From Streptosporangiaceae bacterium (GTDB lineage: Bacteria; Actinomycetota; Actinomycetes; Streptosporangiales; Streptosporangiaceae): a stretch of DNA of 44,948 nt. The notes below the pieces were generated by a model, which was not told the DNA's origin, ran no database searches, and was given only the letters and a program-made list of their open reading frames with translations. The translations under genes and the position numbers were made by a program. How positions within the stretch are numbered: the first letter of the stretch is position 1; every line of letters begins with the position of its first letter. Positions 15,299-24,633 of this stretch are shown here, one piece after another. The DNA is taken from NCBI GenBank assembly GCA_019239975.1, contig JAFAZE010000159.1, positions 1 through 44,948 of the forward strand. Reading direction: 5' to 3'.

Positions 15299-16793
15299 GC
15301 TGATCGGCCAGCCACCGGCCGGGCGCCAGGCTGGCGGCGGTGGCGGCGAGGGCGGCGCAGCGGCGCTGGCGTTCGGCGGCCGGCATCGTGAGCGCCTCGT
15401 GCAGGGCGTCGGCGGTGGCGGTGACGTCGTACGGGTTGACCACCAGGGCGTCACCGCCGAGCACCGCGGCGGCGCCCGCCTCCCTGGACAGCACGAGCAC
15501 GCACCCGCGCCCGCTGAGGATCGGCCCCTCCTCGGCGACCAGGTTCATGCCGTCCCTGATCGGGTTGACCAGCAGGACGTCGGCGATGCGGCAGGCGGCG
15601 AGCGATCGCGGGTAGTCGTCCTTGACGTCGAGGATCAGCGGTTCCCAGTCGCCGGTGCCGAACTCGTCGTTGATCTCCCGCGCGAGCTCGTGCACCCGCT
15701 CGGTGTAGGCGCGGTACTCGGCCAGCTCCGACCGGGAGGGGTAGGCGAAGGCCAGGTGCGTGACCTGGCCGCGCCATTCCGGCCGCGTCACGAGCAGCTC
15801 GCGGTAGGCGGCGAGGCCGCGCAGGACGTTCTTGGACAGCTCGGTGCGGTCGATCCTGACGATCAGCTTCCTGCCCCTGGTCGCCTCGGCGAGGGCGGCC
15901 GCGTGCGCCTCGACGTCGTATTCGCGTGCCCGCGCGCGGAGCGCCGGAGCGTCCACGCCGAGCGGATACACCGCGACCTCGGTGGTATGGCCGCGGTAGG
16001 TCACCCGCCCGGCGGTGCCCCCGGCGCTCCCCCCGGCGGTGCAGCCGCCGGCCGCGGGCCGCCCCGCTTCGCGCTCCACCTCCGCGCCGAGCACCGCCTC
16101 GCAGCAGTCCAGGAACGCGCCGGCCCAGCGGCGGGCGAGGAACCCGGCGCGGTCGGCGCCCAGGATGCCGTCCAGGACGGCGCGGGCCACGTCGTCGGGA
16201 AGCAGCCGGTAATAGTCGGGCGGCGCCCACGGAGTGTGCGAAAAGTGCGCGATCCTGGCGTCAGGGCGCGTGTTCCGCAGCAGGCGCGGGGCGAGCGCCA
16301 GGTGGTAGTCCTGGATCAGGACGCTGGCCGGCGGGAGCGCCGCGGCCGCCGCCTCCTCGGCCAGCGCGGCGGCGAACGTCTCGTTGTACGCCGCGTACGA
16401 GGCCCACTGCCGCCGGAAACCGGGGCCGAAGCGCGGCTGGTTCGGCGTGTCGAACAGCAGGTGGTGAGTGAACCAGAGCACCGAGTTGGCGACGCCGTTG
16501 TACGCCTCGGTGAACATGACCGGCGGGATGTCGAGCATCCGCACCGGCGCCTCGCCGCCGGCCCGTGCGGCCCCGGGGTCCTGGCGCGCCACCGCGCGGT
16601 CGGCGTCGCTGAGCGCCGCGCAGATCCACAGCACGTCGTCCTGCCTGGCGGCCGCCGTGAGCCCGGACATCATTCCCGACACCATGCCGCCGCCACCGCG
16701 CCGCGATGTCAGCGACCCGTCCGCGGCGAAACCGAAGGACACCGGCCCCCGGTTCGACGCGACGAGCACCAGCCTCCGAGGGTCGTCAGTCAT
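15282..16793 (-). CDS. otsA: Trehalose-6-phosphate synthase
   Basis: A 503-residue GT20 glycosyltransferase that makes trehalose 6-phosphate from UDP- or GDP-glucose and glucose 6-phosphate. Seen are the N-terminal NRGP loop (VASNRGPVSF), the GGMVSGM glycine loop, WFTHHLLFD, VLIQDYHLALAPRLLR, HFSHTPWAPPDYYRLLP, the sugar-nucleotide Arg/Lys in RIDRTELSKNVLRG, and the C-terminal donor motif NPIRDGMNLVAEE. An insertion at about 235-255, rich in Gly and Ala, is longer than usual. ATG 16793 is the first start with a proper N-terminus; an open frame upstream to 17105 crosses the riboswitch and is not coding. The ribosome site is weak. Confidence 0.93.
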   Translation of the reverse strand: MTDDPRRLVLVASNRGPVSFGFAADGSLTSRRGGGGMVSGMMSGLTAAARQDDVLWICAALSDADRAVARQDPGAARAGGEAPVRMLDIPPVMFTEAYNGVANSVLWFTHHLLFDTPNQPRFGPGFRRQWASYAAYNETFAAALAEEAAAAALPPASVLIQDYHLALAPRLLRNTRPDARIAHFSHTPWAPPDYYRLLPDDVARAVLDGILGADRAGFLARRWAGAFLDCCEAVLGAEVEREAGRPAAGGCTAGGSAGGTAGRVTYRGHTTEVAVYPLGVDAPALRARAREYDVEAHAAALAEATRGRKLIVRIDRTELSKNVLRGLAAYRELLVTRPEWRGQVTHLAFAYPSRSELAEYRAYTERVHELAREINDEFGTGDWEPLILDVKDDYPRSLAACRIADVLLVNPIRDGMNLVAEEGPILSGRGCVLVLSREAGAAAVLGGDALVVNPYDVTATADALHEALTMPAAERQRRCAALAATAASLAPGRWLADQLSALG

Positions 16794-16938
16794 ATGCAGC
16801 AAGGCTAGTTGAAGGTACAGCAAAGGCTCGCTGAAAGCGGCCGCGGCCACCTCACCGGCACGCGATCCCCTCGCTGGCCGGCGACGCCATCGGTTACAGT
16901 GGTCTGGGCCGTTACCGGCCCGCGACAACTGAAAACCG

Positions 16939-17079
16939 CTCATCCAGAGGGGTGGAGGGATCGGCCCTGTGAAGCCCCGGCAACCATCGCGATGACGAAC
17001 CCTCAGTAAGGCGAGGCGAGCGCGCGACTGGTGCCAAGTCCGGCCCGCGGTCAGGGTGACCGCTGGGAAAGATGGGGAG
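16939..17079 (+). promoter_or_regulatory. SAM-I (S-box) riboswitch
   Basis: The leader matches the S-box consensus in order: P1 5' strand CTCATC (16939-16944), AGAGGGGTGGAGGGATCGGC (core of P2), CCTGTGAAGCCCCGGCAACC (kink-turn region and J2), a variable P3, then TGGTGCCAAGTCCGG and finally GAAAGATGGGGAGAG, whose GATGGG pairs with the P1 strand. It lies about 20 bases before the threonine synthase-like gene. S-box RNAs turn expression off when S-adenosylmethionine is high. No clear U-rich terminator follows, and P1 ends close to the start, so control may act at translation initiation. Confidence 0.93.
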
Positions 17080-17095
17080 AGAGAGGCCTCGCCCA

Positions 17096-18367
17096 GTGAC
17101 AGCAAACATCCATGACTTCGATGGCCCGCGCGCGCCCGGCGGGCGGCTCGGCCACGCCACCGGCCTGTCCTGCCGCGAGTGCGGCAAGACGGTCGAGCTC
17201 GGCCCGCACTACGCGTGCGAGGACTGTTTCGGTCCGCTGGAGGTGCGCTACGACTACCCGCGGCTGACCAGGGCGGACATCGAGTCCGGCCCGCGTAACA
17301 TCTGGCGCTACGCCCCGCTGCTCCCGGTACCCGCCGACGTCGCGCGGCGGCCGACGACCGAGCCGGGGTGCACGCGCCTGGTGCGCGCCGACAGCCTCGC
17401 GCGCGAGCTGGGCATGCGGAAGCTGTGGATCAAGGACGACCGGGACAACCCGACCCACTCGTTCAAGGACCGCGTGGTCGCGGTGGCGCTCGTCGCCGCC
17501 ACCGAGATGGGCTTCAAGGTGCTGGCGTGCCCGTCCACCGGCAACCTGGCGAACGCGGTGGCGGCGGCCGCGGCCAGGGCCGGCGTCCGCTCCGTCGTCC
17601 TCGTCCCCGCCGACCTCGAGCCGCAGAAGATCCTCACCACGGCCGTCTACGGCGGCACGTTCATCACCGTGGACGGCACCTATGACGACGTGAACCGGCT
17701 GGCCTCGGAGCTGGCGGGCGAGCACGACGACTGGGCGTTCGTGAACGTGAACGTGCGCCCGTACTACGCGGAGGGCTCCAAGACGCTGGGGTTCGAGATC
17801 GCCGAGCAGCTCGGCTGGCGGCTGCCGGAGCAGATCGTGGTGCCGGTCGCGTCGGGGGCCCAGCTCGTCAAGGTGGACAAGGGGTTCCGCGAGTTCGTGT
17901 CGCTCGGCCTGGTGCCCGGGGCGTCCTGGCGGGCGTTCGGCGCGCAGGCCAGCGGGTGCGCCCCGGTCTCGGCGGCGTTCGCGGCGGGCCACGACGTGGT
18001 CCGGCCGGTCCGGCCGTCCACGATCGCGAAGTCGCTGGCGATCGGCAACCCGGCCGACGGGCCCTACGCGCTCGACGTGGCGCGGCGGACCGGCGGCGCG
18101 ATCGCGGACGTCTCCGACGAGGAGATCGTGGACTCCATCAAGCTGCTCGCCCGGACCGAGGGCATCTTCGGCGAGACCGCGGGCGGTGTCACTGTCGGCG
18201 TGCTGCGTAAGCTGCTCTCGTCCGGCCAGCTCGACCCGGAGGCGGAAACGGTGATCATCAACTCCGGCGACGGGCTGAAGACGCTGGACGCGGTGGCGCC
18301 GGCGGTGACCGTGCCGGCCGCCATCAGGCCCACCCTGGAAGCCTTCGAGGAGGCAGGTACCCGATGA
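17096..18367 (+). CDS. thrC: Threonine synthase-like PLP enzyme with zinc ribbon, under SAM-I riboswitch control
   Basis: A 423-residue fold-type II PLP enzyme. A zinc-ribbon-like N-terminus has Cys26, Cys29, Cys41 and Cys44. The PLP lysine is Lys124 in NPTHSFKDR, the phosphate loop is in CPSTGNLANA, and SLAIGNPADGPYALD and FGETAGGVTVG are typical of the long threonine synthase clade, which converts O-phosphohomoserine to threonine. Start GTG 17096 is preferred over ATG 17072 because that ATG is inside riboswitch P1 and GAGAGAGG precedes the GTG. The SAM sensor and the overlapping sulfur-carrier gene are odd for a threonine enzyme and suggest a sulfur role, possibly homocysteine formation; that is a hypothesis. 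Confidence 0.85.
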   Translation: MTANIHDFDGPRAPGGRLGHATGLSCRECGKTVELGPHYACEDCFGPLEVRYDYPRLTRADIESGPRNIWRYAPLLPVPADVARRPTTEPGCTRLVRADSLARELGMRKLWIKDDRDNPTHSFKDRVVAVALVAATEMGFKVLACPSTGNLANAVAAAAARAGVRSVVLVPADLEPQKILTTAVYGGTFITVDGTYDDVNRLASELAGEHDDWAFVNVNVRPYYAEGSKTLGFEIAEQLGWRLPEQIVVPVASGAQLVKVDKGFREFVSLGLVPGASWRAFGAQASGCAPVSAAFAAGHDVVRPVRPSTIAKSLAIGNPADGPYALDVARRTGGAIADVSDEEIVDSIKLLARTEGIFGETAGGVTVGVLRKLLSSGQLDPEAETVIINSGDGLKTLDAVAPAVTVPAAIRPTLEAFEEAGTR

Positions 18368-18639
18368 GCGTGTCCGTGCGCATCCCGACGATCTTGCGTT
18401 CCTACACCGGCGGCGCCGCCGAGGTGACCGCCGAGCACGGCACGCTCCGCGATGTCATCGCGCACCTGGACACGTCCTACCCGGGCATCGGCGGCCGCAT
18501 CCTCGACGATTCCGGCAAGCTGCGCAGGTTCGTCAACGTCTACGTGGGTGAGGAGGACGTCCGCTTCGCCGCCGGGCTGGACACCCCGGTGCCGGCGGGA
18601 ACCCAGGTGTCCGTCATCCCGGCGGTGGCCGGCGGCTGA
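18364..18639 (+). CDS. MoaD/ThiS-like sulfur carrier protein, CysO type
   Basis: A 91-residue ubiquitin-fold protein ending in the free di-glycine needed for thiocarboxylation (VIPAVAGG). IPTILRSYTGG, LDTSYPGIGGRI, LRRFVNVYVGEEDVRFAAGLDTPV closely follow mycobacterial CysO, the sulfur donor for the PLP enzyme CysM. Here the coupled PLP enzyme is instead threonine synthase-like: the ATG overlaps its stop by 4 bases. No CysM, adenylating enzyme or JAMM protease gene is in the window, so activation would have to come from elsewhere. Regulated together with the upstream gene by the SAM-I riboswitch. Confidence 0.88.
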   Translation: MSVSVRIPTILRSYTGGAAEVTAEHGTLRDVIAHLDTSYPGIGGRILDDSGKLRRFVNVYVGEEDVRFAAGLDTPVPAGTQVSVIPAVAGG

Positions 18640-18885
18640 CCCGCCGGGGCCAGCATTTCTCGCGTCGCGATACCGCGGGTGACCAATGCGGTGCGGCGTG
18701 ACGCGATTGGCGGGTATCTGGCGTCATGAACGCCCGGCACAGGGTAAGGTCGTTTGCGGTCGCCGTCGGCAAAGCAGGCGTGCGCGCTCAGTGCGCGCTG
18801 CCCGCCAGCCGGATCGCGATCGACGGGTTCCGCGGTGAAAGGGCGGGGCTCGAGGCCCGAGCAGCAGTTAGGGAGTTGTTTGGTA

Positions 18886-19089
18886 ATGGCTCAGGGCACC
18901 GTCAAATGGTTCAATGCGGACAAGGGCTACGGCTTCATCGCCGTCGACGGTGGCAGGGACGTCTTCGTTCACTTCTCGGCGATTCAGTCGGACGGGTACC
19001 GCACCCTCGAAGAGGGCCAGCGGGTGGAGTTCGAGATCACGCAGAGCGACCGGGGACAGCAGGCCGAGAAGGTCACCGTAGTTTCCTAG
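18886..19089 (+). CDS. Cold-shock domain protein (CspA family)
   Basis: A 67-residue single cold-shock domain that binds single-stranded RNA or DNA. RNP1 is KGYGFIAV and RNP2 is VFVHFSAI; MAQGTVKWFNADKGY is the canonical N-terminus. GGGAG lies 10-14 bases before ATG 18886. About 245 bases separate it from the previous stop, which allows a long structured leader as in other csp genes. It sits between the sulfur-carrier gene and groEL, followed by a strong hairpin, so it is probably a single-gene transcript. Confidence 0.95.
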   Translation: MAQGTVKWFNADKGYGFIAVDGGRDVFVHFSAIQSDGYRTLEEGQRVEFEITQSDRGQQAEKVTVVS

Positions 19090-19149
19090 TCCCGCCCGGC
19101 TCCGGTCCGTGAGGACCGGCGCATTCGCCGGGTTCATGCCCGTATTGCC

Positions 19150-19181
19150 GGCCCGGCTCCCGCTCCGGCGGGGGCCGGGCC
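19150..19181 (+). terminator. Hairpin terminator after the cold-shock gene
   Basis: A 14-bp stem (arms 19150-19163 and 19168-19181, one G-U pair, loop TCCG) lies 60 bases downstream of the csp stop and before the groEL promoter region. Confidence 0.7.
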
Positions 19182-19278
19182 GTCGGCATCCGCACTTGCC
19201 GCCCGGGCCCCGGGTGCTGTCCCGCACGGCTTGCCGTCTGCAGGCCGTACCGAACGGGGGGTGGCATCCGTGCCCGCG

Positions 19279-19305
19279 TTTGCACTCGGGCCATGCGAGT
19301 GCTAA
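19279..19305 (+). promoter_or_regulatory. CIRCE operator 1 (HrcA site)
   Basis: TTTGCACTC, nine bases, GAGTGCTAA. It differs from the CIRCE consensus TTAGCACTC-N9-GAGTGCTAA only in the left arm. HrcA represses chaperonin genes through this site and releases on heat stress. Confidence 0.85.
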
Positions 19306-19313
19306 ACATGGCG

Positions 19314-19340
19314 TTGGCACTCTTACGATGTGAGTGCTAA
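19314..19340 (+). promoter_or_regulatory. CIRCE operator 2 (HrcA site)
   Basis: TTGGCACTC, nine bases, GAGTGCTAA, one mismatch from consensus. It starts 8 bases after operator 1, giving a tandem pair about 120 bases before groEL. TACGAT within its spacer could be the -10 element, which would put the operator over the promoter. Confidence 0.9.
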
Positions 19341-19462
19341 GCCATACGGCGGGATCGGGCGATGAGGCGTGACCCGGCTGCAGGAAGGGACTGCGTGCCG
19401 GGACGTGCCGTCCGTCGCGGGCGTCGGCCGGTCCGCACGTACGCCACGGAGGACTGGAGCCA

Positions 19463-21088
<1,626 letters not shown>

Positions 21089-21113
21089 CGTCCCCGTCTC
21101 CAAGCGGCGCGAC

Positions 21114-21138
21114 AACGGCCCGGGACTCCCGGGCCGTT
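21114..21138 (+). terminator. Rho-independent terminator of groEL
   Basis: Ten-bp stem AACGGCCCGG / CCGGGCCGTT with loop GACTC, 25 bases after the groEL stop, followed by T residues. Confidence 0.85.
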
Positions 21139-21292
21139 TCGCGTTGTGAGTGGCTCATGTGTTAACTACATGCTCCCGCGCATAACCCTGCTGCCATTCA
21201 CCGCGCCGTACCGATAGCCTAGAAACGCCCATAGCATCCTGTCGGTCGCGTGATCGCTGGTTGTACGTATCTATTGACGTGAGGTCTTGCTC

Positions 21293-21682
21293 GTGCCTAC
21301 CGGCAAGGTCAAGTGGTATGACTCCGAAAAGGGGTTCGGCTTCCTCGCCCGCGATGACGGCGGCGAGGTCTTCGTGCATTCCTCCGCACTGCCAGCGGGG
21401 ACCACCGCACTCCGGCAGGGGCAGCGAGTCGAATTCGGCATTGTCGAGGGCCGCAAGGGCGCCCAGGCGCTCCAGGTGCGCCTCCTGGAACCGCCGCCCA
21501 CCGTGGCCGCGGCCAAGCACTCCCGCAAGAAGCCCGATGAGATGATCGTGATCGTCGAGGACCTCATCAAGCTGCTCGACGACATATCCACGACGTACCG
21601 GCGGGGCAAGCACCCCGACGCCAGGGAGGCCAGGAAGATCGCCAGCGTCCTCCGCGCGGTCGCCGACGACATCGAGCCGTGA
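21293..21682 (+). CDS. Cold-shock domain protein with C-terminal helical extension
   Basis: A 129-residue protein. Residues 1-65 form a cold-shock domain (TGKVKWYDSEKGFGFL, EVFVHSSALP). Beyond it a linker with basic residues (KHSRKK) leads to a predicted helical domain at about 80-129 (VEDLIKLLDDI ... REARKIASVLRAVADDI), absent from ordinary CspA. This architecture is known from actinobacteria, without a clear function. Start GTG 21293 has GAGG 9 bases upstream. The stop is followed after one base by the 142-bp structured element, which fills the gap to the convergent kinase gene. Confidence 0.9.
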   Translation: MPTGKVKWYDSEKGFGFLARDDGGEVFVHSSALPAGTTALRQGQRVEFGIVEGRKGAQALQVRLLEPPPTVAAAKHSRKKPDEMIVIVEDLIKLLDDISTTYRRGKHPDAREARKIASVLRAVADDIEP

Positions 21683-21683
21683 T

Positions 21684-21825
21684 GCTGTGCTGACCCGGGG
21701 GACGACCCCCCGGAACCCCCCGGTTGCCGGCTGGGGTGCTCGCCGTATCATCGCGCGGCCGGAGGGCCGTGGGCCCTCGCGGGCCGCGCGATCGCTGTGT
21801 GAGCCGCGATCGCGGCTTACACAGC
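21684..21825 (+). repeat. Structured 142-bp element, copy 1
   Basis: It occupies the whole gap between the stop of the cold-shock gene (21682) and the stop of the convergent kinase (21827). In order it holds: a G/C hairpin (CCGGGGG..CCCCCCGG), a second AACC/GGTT hairpin, a long compound hairpin at 21750-21792 (outer 11-bp arms, inner GAGGGCC/GGCCCTC), and a palindromic hairpin at 21794-21825 whose inner core AGCCGCGATCGCGGCT is flanked by GCTGTGT/ACACAGC. A second copy at 33957-34098 on the other strand keeps all the stems with paired base changes. It could be a bidirectional terminator or a structured RNA. Confidence 0.8.
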
Positions 21826-21826
21826 G

Positions 21827-23098
21827 CTAGTCGCCGTAGGCCGCCGCACTACCCATACTCGCTGGCAGGAGGACACTGATCTCCAGGCCGCCTTCCGGGT
21901 AGGGGCGGGCGGTGATCTGGCCGTGGTGTGCGGTTACGACGGACTGGACGATGGACAGGCCCAGGCCCGTGCCTGCTGGCCGGGACTCGCGGTCGCCGAG
22001 GCGGCGGAACGGCTCGAACAGGGACGGAACGGCGTCCGGCGGGATGACCGCTCCGCCGTTGGCGACCGTGATGAACGCGATGCCGTCGCGCGTGCCGGTC
22101 GTGACACGCATCCAGCCGCCGGGAACGTTGTGCCGGATGGCGTTGTCGGTCAGGTTGGTGACCAGCCGCTCGATCAGGACCGGGTCGCCGAGCGCGGGGG
22201 CGGGCCGCAGTGCCGTCTCGGCCGTTACCGCGCTTTCCCTGATTACGGGGGCCGCAGCGTCCAGCGCGTCCTCCGCGAGCACCGCGACGTCGAGCTGTTC
22301 CTGCTGCCCCCGGCCGCGGTCGCTGCGCGCCAGCGTGAGCAGCGCCTCGATGAGCGCCTCGGCCCGCTCCGCGGCCTGCCGGACGTCCATGGCCATCGCC
22401 TCGAGCTGCGCCGGCGTGCGTTCCGGCTTGGCCAGCGTCACGTCGATCGCGGTCCGCATCACGGTCAGCGGGGTCCGGAGCTCGTGCGAGGCGCTGGCGA
22501 CGAAGCGGCGCTGGCTGGCGAACGCCGCCTCGAGCCGGGCGAGCATCGCGTCGAACGTGTCGGCCAGCTCCTTCAGCTCGTCCTCGGGCCCTGCCAGCGC
22601 GATCCGCTCACCCAGGTTCTCCTCCGAAGCCCGCCGCGCCGCCGCGGTGATGGCGTGCACCGGCCGCAGCGCCCGCCCGGCGACGACCCAGCCGAGCAGC
22701 GCCGAGACCACCGCCGTGACCGCGAGCGCGGCGAGCGAGTAGTACAGCAGATGGTGCAGGGTGAGCGCGCGCGTGTCCGCCGCGCCGACCTTGGCGCCGC
22801 TGGCGTACGCCTGCGCCGCCGCCTTGCACTTGGCGAGCTGCTCCTGGGTGGCCAGGCCCGATTTGCAGATCCTCTCGAGGGCGGGGTCGGCCTGCGCGAG
22901 GCCGGGGTTATCGGCCGGGACCGCTGTCCGGCTGCTGCCGGGCTGCTTGCTGGTGCCCAGGCTGCTGGCGACGAGCCCATAGGTCACGCTGAGCAGGAAC
23001 GTGCCGGCGAACAGAAACAGGCCGCTGTAGATGAGCGTCAGCCGCAGCCGCACCGGCCTGCGCCTGACGAGCCCGGTCAGCTCGCGCGCCCACGCCAT
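21827..23098 (-). CDS. Sensor histidine kinase, intact (module 2)
   Basis: A 423-residue kinase: membrane helix about 19-42, an extracellular sensor of about 75 residues with Cys78 and Cys91, second helix about 117-140, HAMP (GRALRPVHAITAAARRA), DHp with phospho-accepting His205 (SASHELRTPLTV), and an ATPase with N box NLTDNAIRHN, F box LFEPFRRLG and G2 box GTGLGLSIV. All catalytic boxes are present, unlike its paralogue at 10182. ATG 23098 overlaps the response regulator end by 22 bases. It is predicted to sense an envelope signal, perhaps the module 2 lipoprotein or its ligand. The two extracellular cysteines could form a disulfide. Confidence 0.93.
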   Translation of the reverse strand: MAWARELTGLVRRRPVRLRLTLIYSGLFLFAGTFLLSVTYGLVASSLGTSKQPGSSRTAVPADNPGLAQADPALERICKSGLATQEQLAKCKAAAQAYASGAKVGAADTRALTLHHLLYYSLAALAVTAVVSALLGWVVAGRALRPVHAITAAARRASEENLGERIALAGPEDELKELADTFDAMLARLEAAFASQRRFVASASHELRTPLTVMRTAIDVTLAKPERTPAQLEAMAMDVRQAAERAEALIEALLTLARSDRGRGQQEQLDVAVLAEDALDAAAPVIRESAVTAETALRPAPALGDPVLIERLVTNLTDNAIRHNVPGGWMRVTTGTRDGIAFITVANGGAVIPPDAVPSLFEPFRRLGDRESRPAGTGLGLSIVQSVVTAHHGQITARPYPEGGLEISVLLPASMGSAAAYGD

Positions 23099-23754
23099 AA
23101 GCCGCACAGCCGGTATCCGCTGCCGATGACGGTCTCGATCAGCGGCGGGCTGCCCAGCTTCCTGCGCAGCCGGGAAACCGTCACCGACACCGTGTTGCTG
23201 AACGGGTCGGCGTTGACGTCCCACACCCGCTCGAGCAGCTCCTCGGCGCTGACCACCCCGCCGTCCGCGGTGAGCAGCGCCTCCAGCACGCCGAACTCCT
23301 TGCGGGTCAGCGCGACCGGCCGTCCCGCCCTGCTGGCCCTGCGCCGGACCCGGTCGACCGTGAGATCCCCGCGCTGCAGGACGGGCGGGGTGGACGGGCT
23401 GCGCCGGGCCAGTGACCGGACCCGCGCGACAAGCTCGGCGAACGCGAACGGCTTCCCGAGGTAGTCGTCGGCGCCCAGGTCGAGGCCGTCCACGCGGTCT
23501 TCCACGCTCGCCGCCGCGGTGAGCATGAGAATCCGCGCGCCCGCCGGGCTCGCGACCAGATGGGCGCAGACGGCGTCGCCGTGCACCCGCGGCAGGTCAC
23601 GGTCCAGCACGATCACGTCGTAGCGCGTGAACGCGAGGATCTCCAGCGCTGCCGCGCCGTCGTAGGCGACGTCCACCGCCATGGCCTGGTCACGCAGGCC
23701 CTCCGCGATGCGGTCGGCGAGCACCTTCTGATCTTCCACCACCAGGACACGCAC
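23077..23754 (-). CDS. OmpR/PhoB-family response regulator (module 2)
   Basis: A 225-residue regulator, paralogous to 9520-10182. The receiver has Glu7/Asp8, Asp51 in VLDRDLP, the MLTAA switch, and Lys in LGKPF. The winged helix carries ALTRKEFGVLEALL, SRLRRKLG and IGSGYRL. GTG 23754 is preferred because VRVLVVED is the normal beginning. It is first in a two-gene operon with the kinase and divergent from the lipoprotein-adaptor-ATPase-permease operon it probably controls. Confidence 0.93.
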   Translation of the reverse strand: MRVLVVEDQKVLADRIAEGLRDQAMAVDVAYDGAAALEILAFTRYDVIVLDRDLPRVHGDAVCAHLVASPAGARILMLTAAASVEDRVDGLDLGADDYLGKPFAFAELVARVRSLARRSPSTPPVLQRGDLTVDRVRRRASRAGRPVALTRKEFGVLEALLTADGGVVSAEELLERVWDVNADPFSNTVSVTVSRLRRKLGSPPLIETVIGSGYRLCGLWRGRAS

Positions 23755-23882
23755 GCTCCCATGGTGCCCCAGCCGGGATGACAAGGACATAACACGCACG
23801 CCCGTCCGCCGGGCCGATGGCAGCGCCCGGCCTGGCTGTTTGCCGGGCAGGGAGCCCGCTGGTGCCCGGGGGGCCGCCTTTT

Positions 23883-23904
23883 CTGTAGCGCCCCTGTAAG
23901 CGGT
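23883..23904 (+). promoter_or_regulatory. Candidate response-regulator direct repeat
   Basis: CTGTAGCGCCC followed directly by CTGTAAGCGGT: two half-sites with an 11-base period, in the region between the divergent regulator and lipoprotein genes, about 75 bases before the lipoprotein start. The spacing suits an OmpR-type dimer. Its sequence differs from the candidate site of module 1. Confidence 0.4.
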
Positions 23905-23979
23905 CGCCGCGTAGGACTGGTGGCGGCCGGTTCCGCGGGGGCGGACCGGAGAGCCGGAGGGCTACCAGAGGAGGTTTAC

Positions 23980-24633
23980 GTGAAGATTTCAATGGCGAGC
24001 CTGGCGCGCGGCCGGATGGCCGCGGCGGCGACCGTGACGGCGGCGGGTGCGGGTCTGCTGCTCGGCGGGTGCGGGAGCCCCGGTTCCGCGCCCGCGGCCG
24101 TGCCGAGTCTCGGCCAGAGCGCGGGCGCCGTCCAGGCCGCGGGCACGTCCGGTAACGGCGGCCCGGGCGCCCCACGGGCCAGCGCGCTGCACGCGGCCGC
24201 GCAGTGCATCCGCCAGCACGGCATTCCCGCCTATCACGACCCGGTGCTCACCCCGGGCGGCCAGGTCTACACCGACGCCCGCCCGATCCAGGACACGTCG
24301 CAGCCGACGATGGCCGCCGTTCAGCAGGCCTGCCGGGCACTGCTGACTCAGGCGAACCTCACCCCGGACGCCGAGCCGCCCGCGCCGCCGCAGCTGGTCC
24401 AGGCGGGCGTGCGAGGCGCCGAGTGCCTGCGGGCGCACGGCATGCCGAACGTGCAGGACCCGACCGTGCAGACGCCCTACACGCCGGGACACGGCTTCGG
24501 CATGACCGCCAGCCAGTTTCCGTCCGGCGGCAAGGCCAGCCCCGTCTACCAGCAGGCCGCACACGCCTGCAGGCCGCTGCTCGACGCGGAGATCCGCGCC
24601 TCCACGCTGGCGAGCCTGGGCAATGATGGCTGA
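23980..24633 (+). CDS. Lipoprotein with two C-x3-H-G repeats, first gene of transport module 2
   Basis: A 217-residue precursor; the lipobox is LLGGC with Cys31. The mature protein repeats the module 1 pattern: AAQCIRQHGIPAYHDP (Cys76) ... QQACRALL, then GAECLRAHGMPNVQDP ... AAHACRPLL. So the C-x3-H-G-x-P and A-C-x3-L positions are conserved in four units across the two lipoproteins while the rest has diverged widely. Start GTG 23980 has GAGGAGG 6 bases upstream, the best ribosome site in the module. Its 3' end overlaps the adaptor start. Predicted cell-surface component of the transporter; ligand unknown. Confidence 0.85.
   Translation: MKISMASLARGRMAAAATVTAAGAGLLLGGCGSPGSAPAAVPSLGQSAGAVQAAGTSGNGGPGAPRASALHAAAQCIRQHGIPAYHDPVLTPGGQVYTDARPIQDTSQPTMAAVQQACRALLTQANLTPDAEPPAPPQLVQAGVRGAECLRAHGMPNVQDPTVQTPYTPGHGFGMTASQFPSGGKASPVYQQAAHACRPLLDAEIRASTLASLGNDG

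Noticed and set aside
15282..17105. Extended otsA start at 17105
   Set aside because: The extra 100 codons would run antisense through the SAM riboswitch and show no family similarity; ATG 16793 gives the standard N-terminus.
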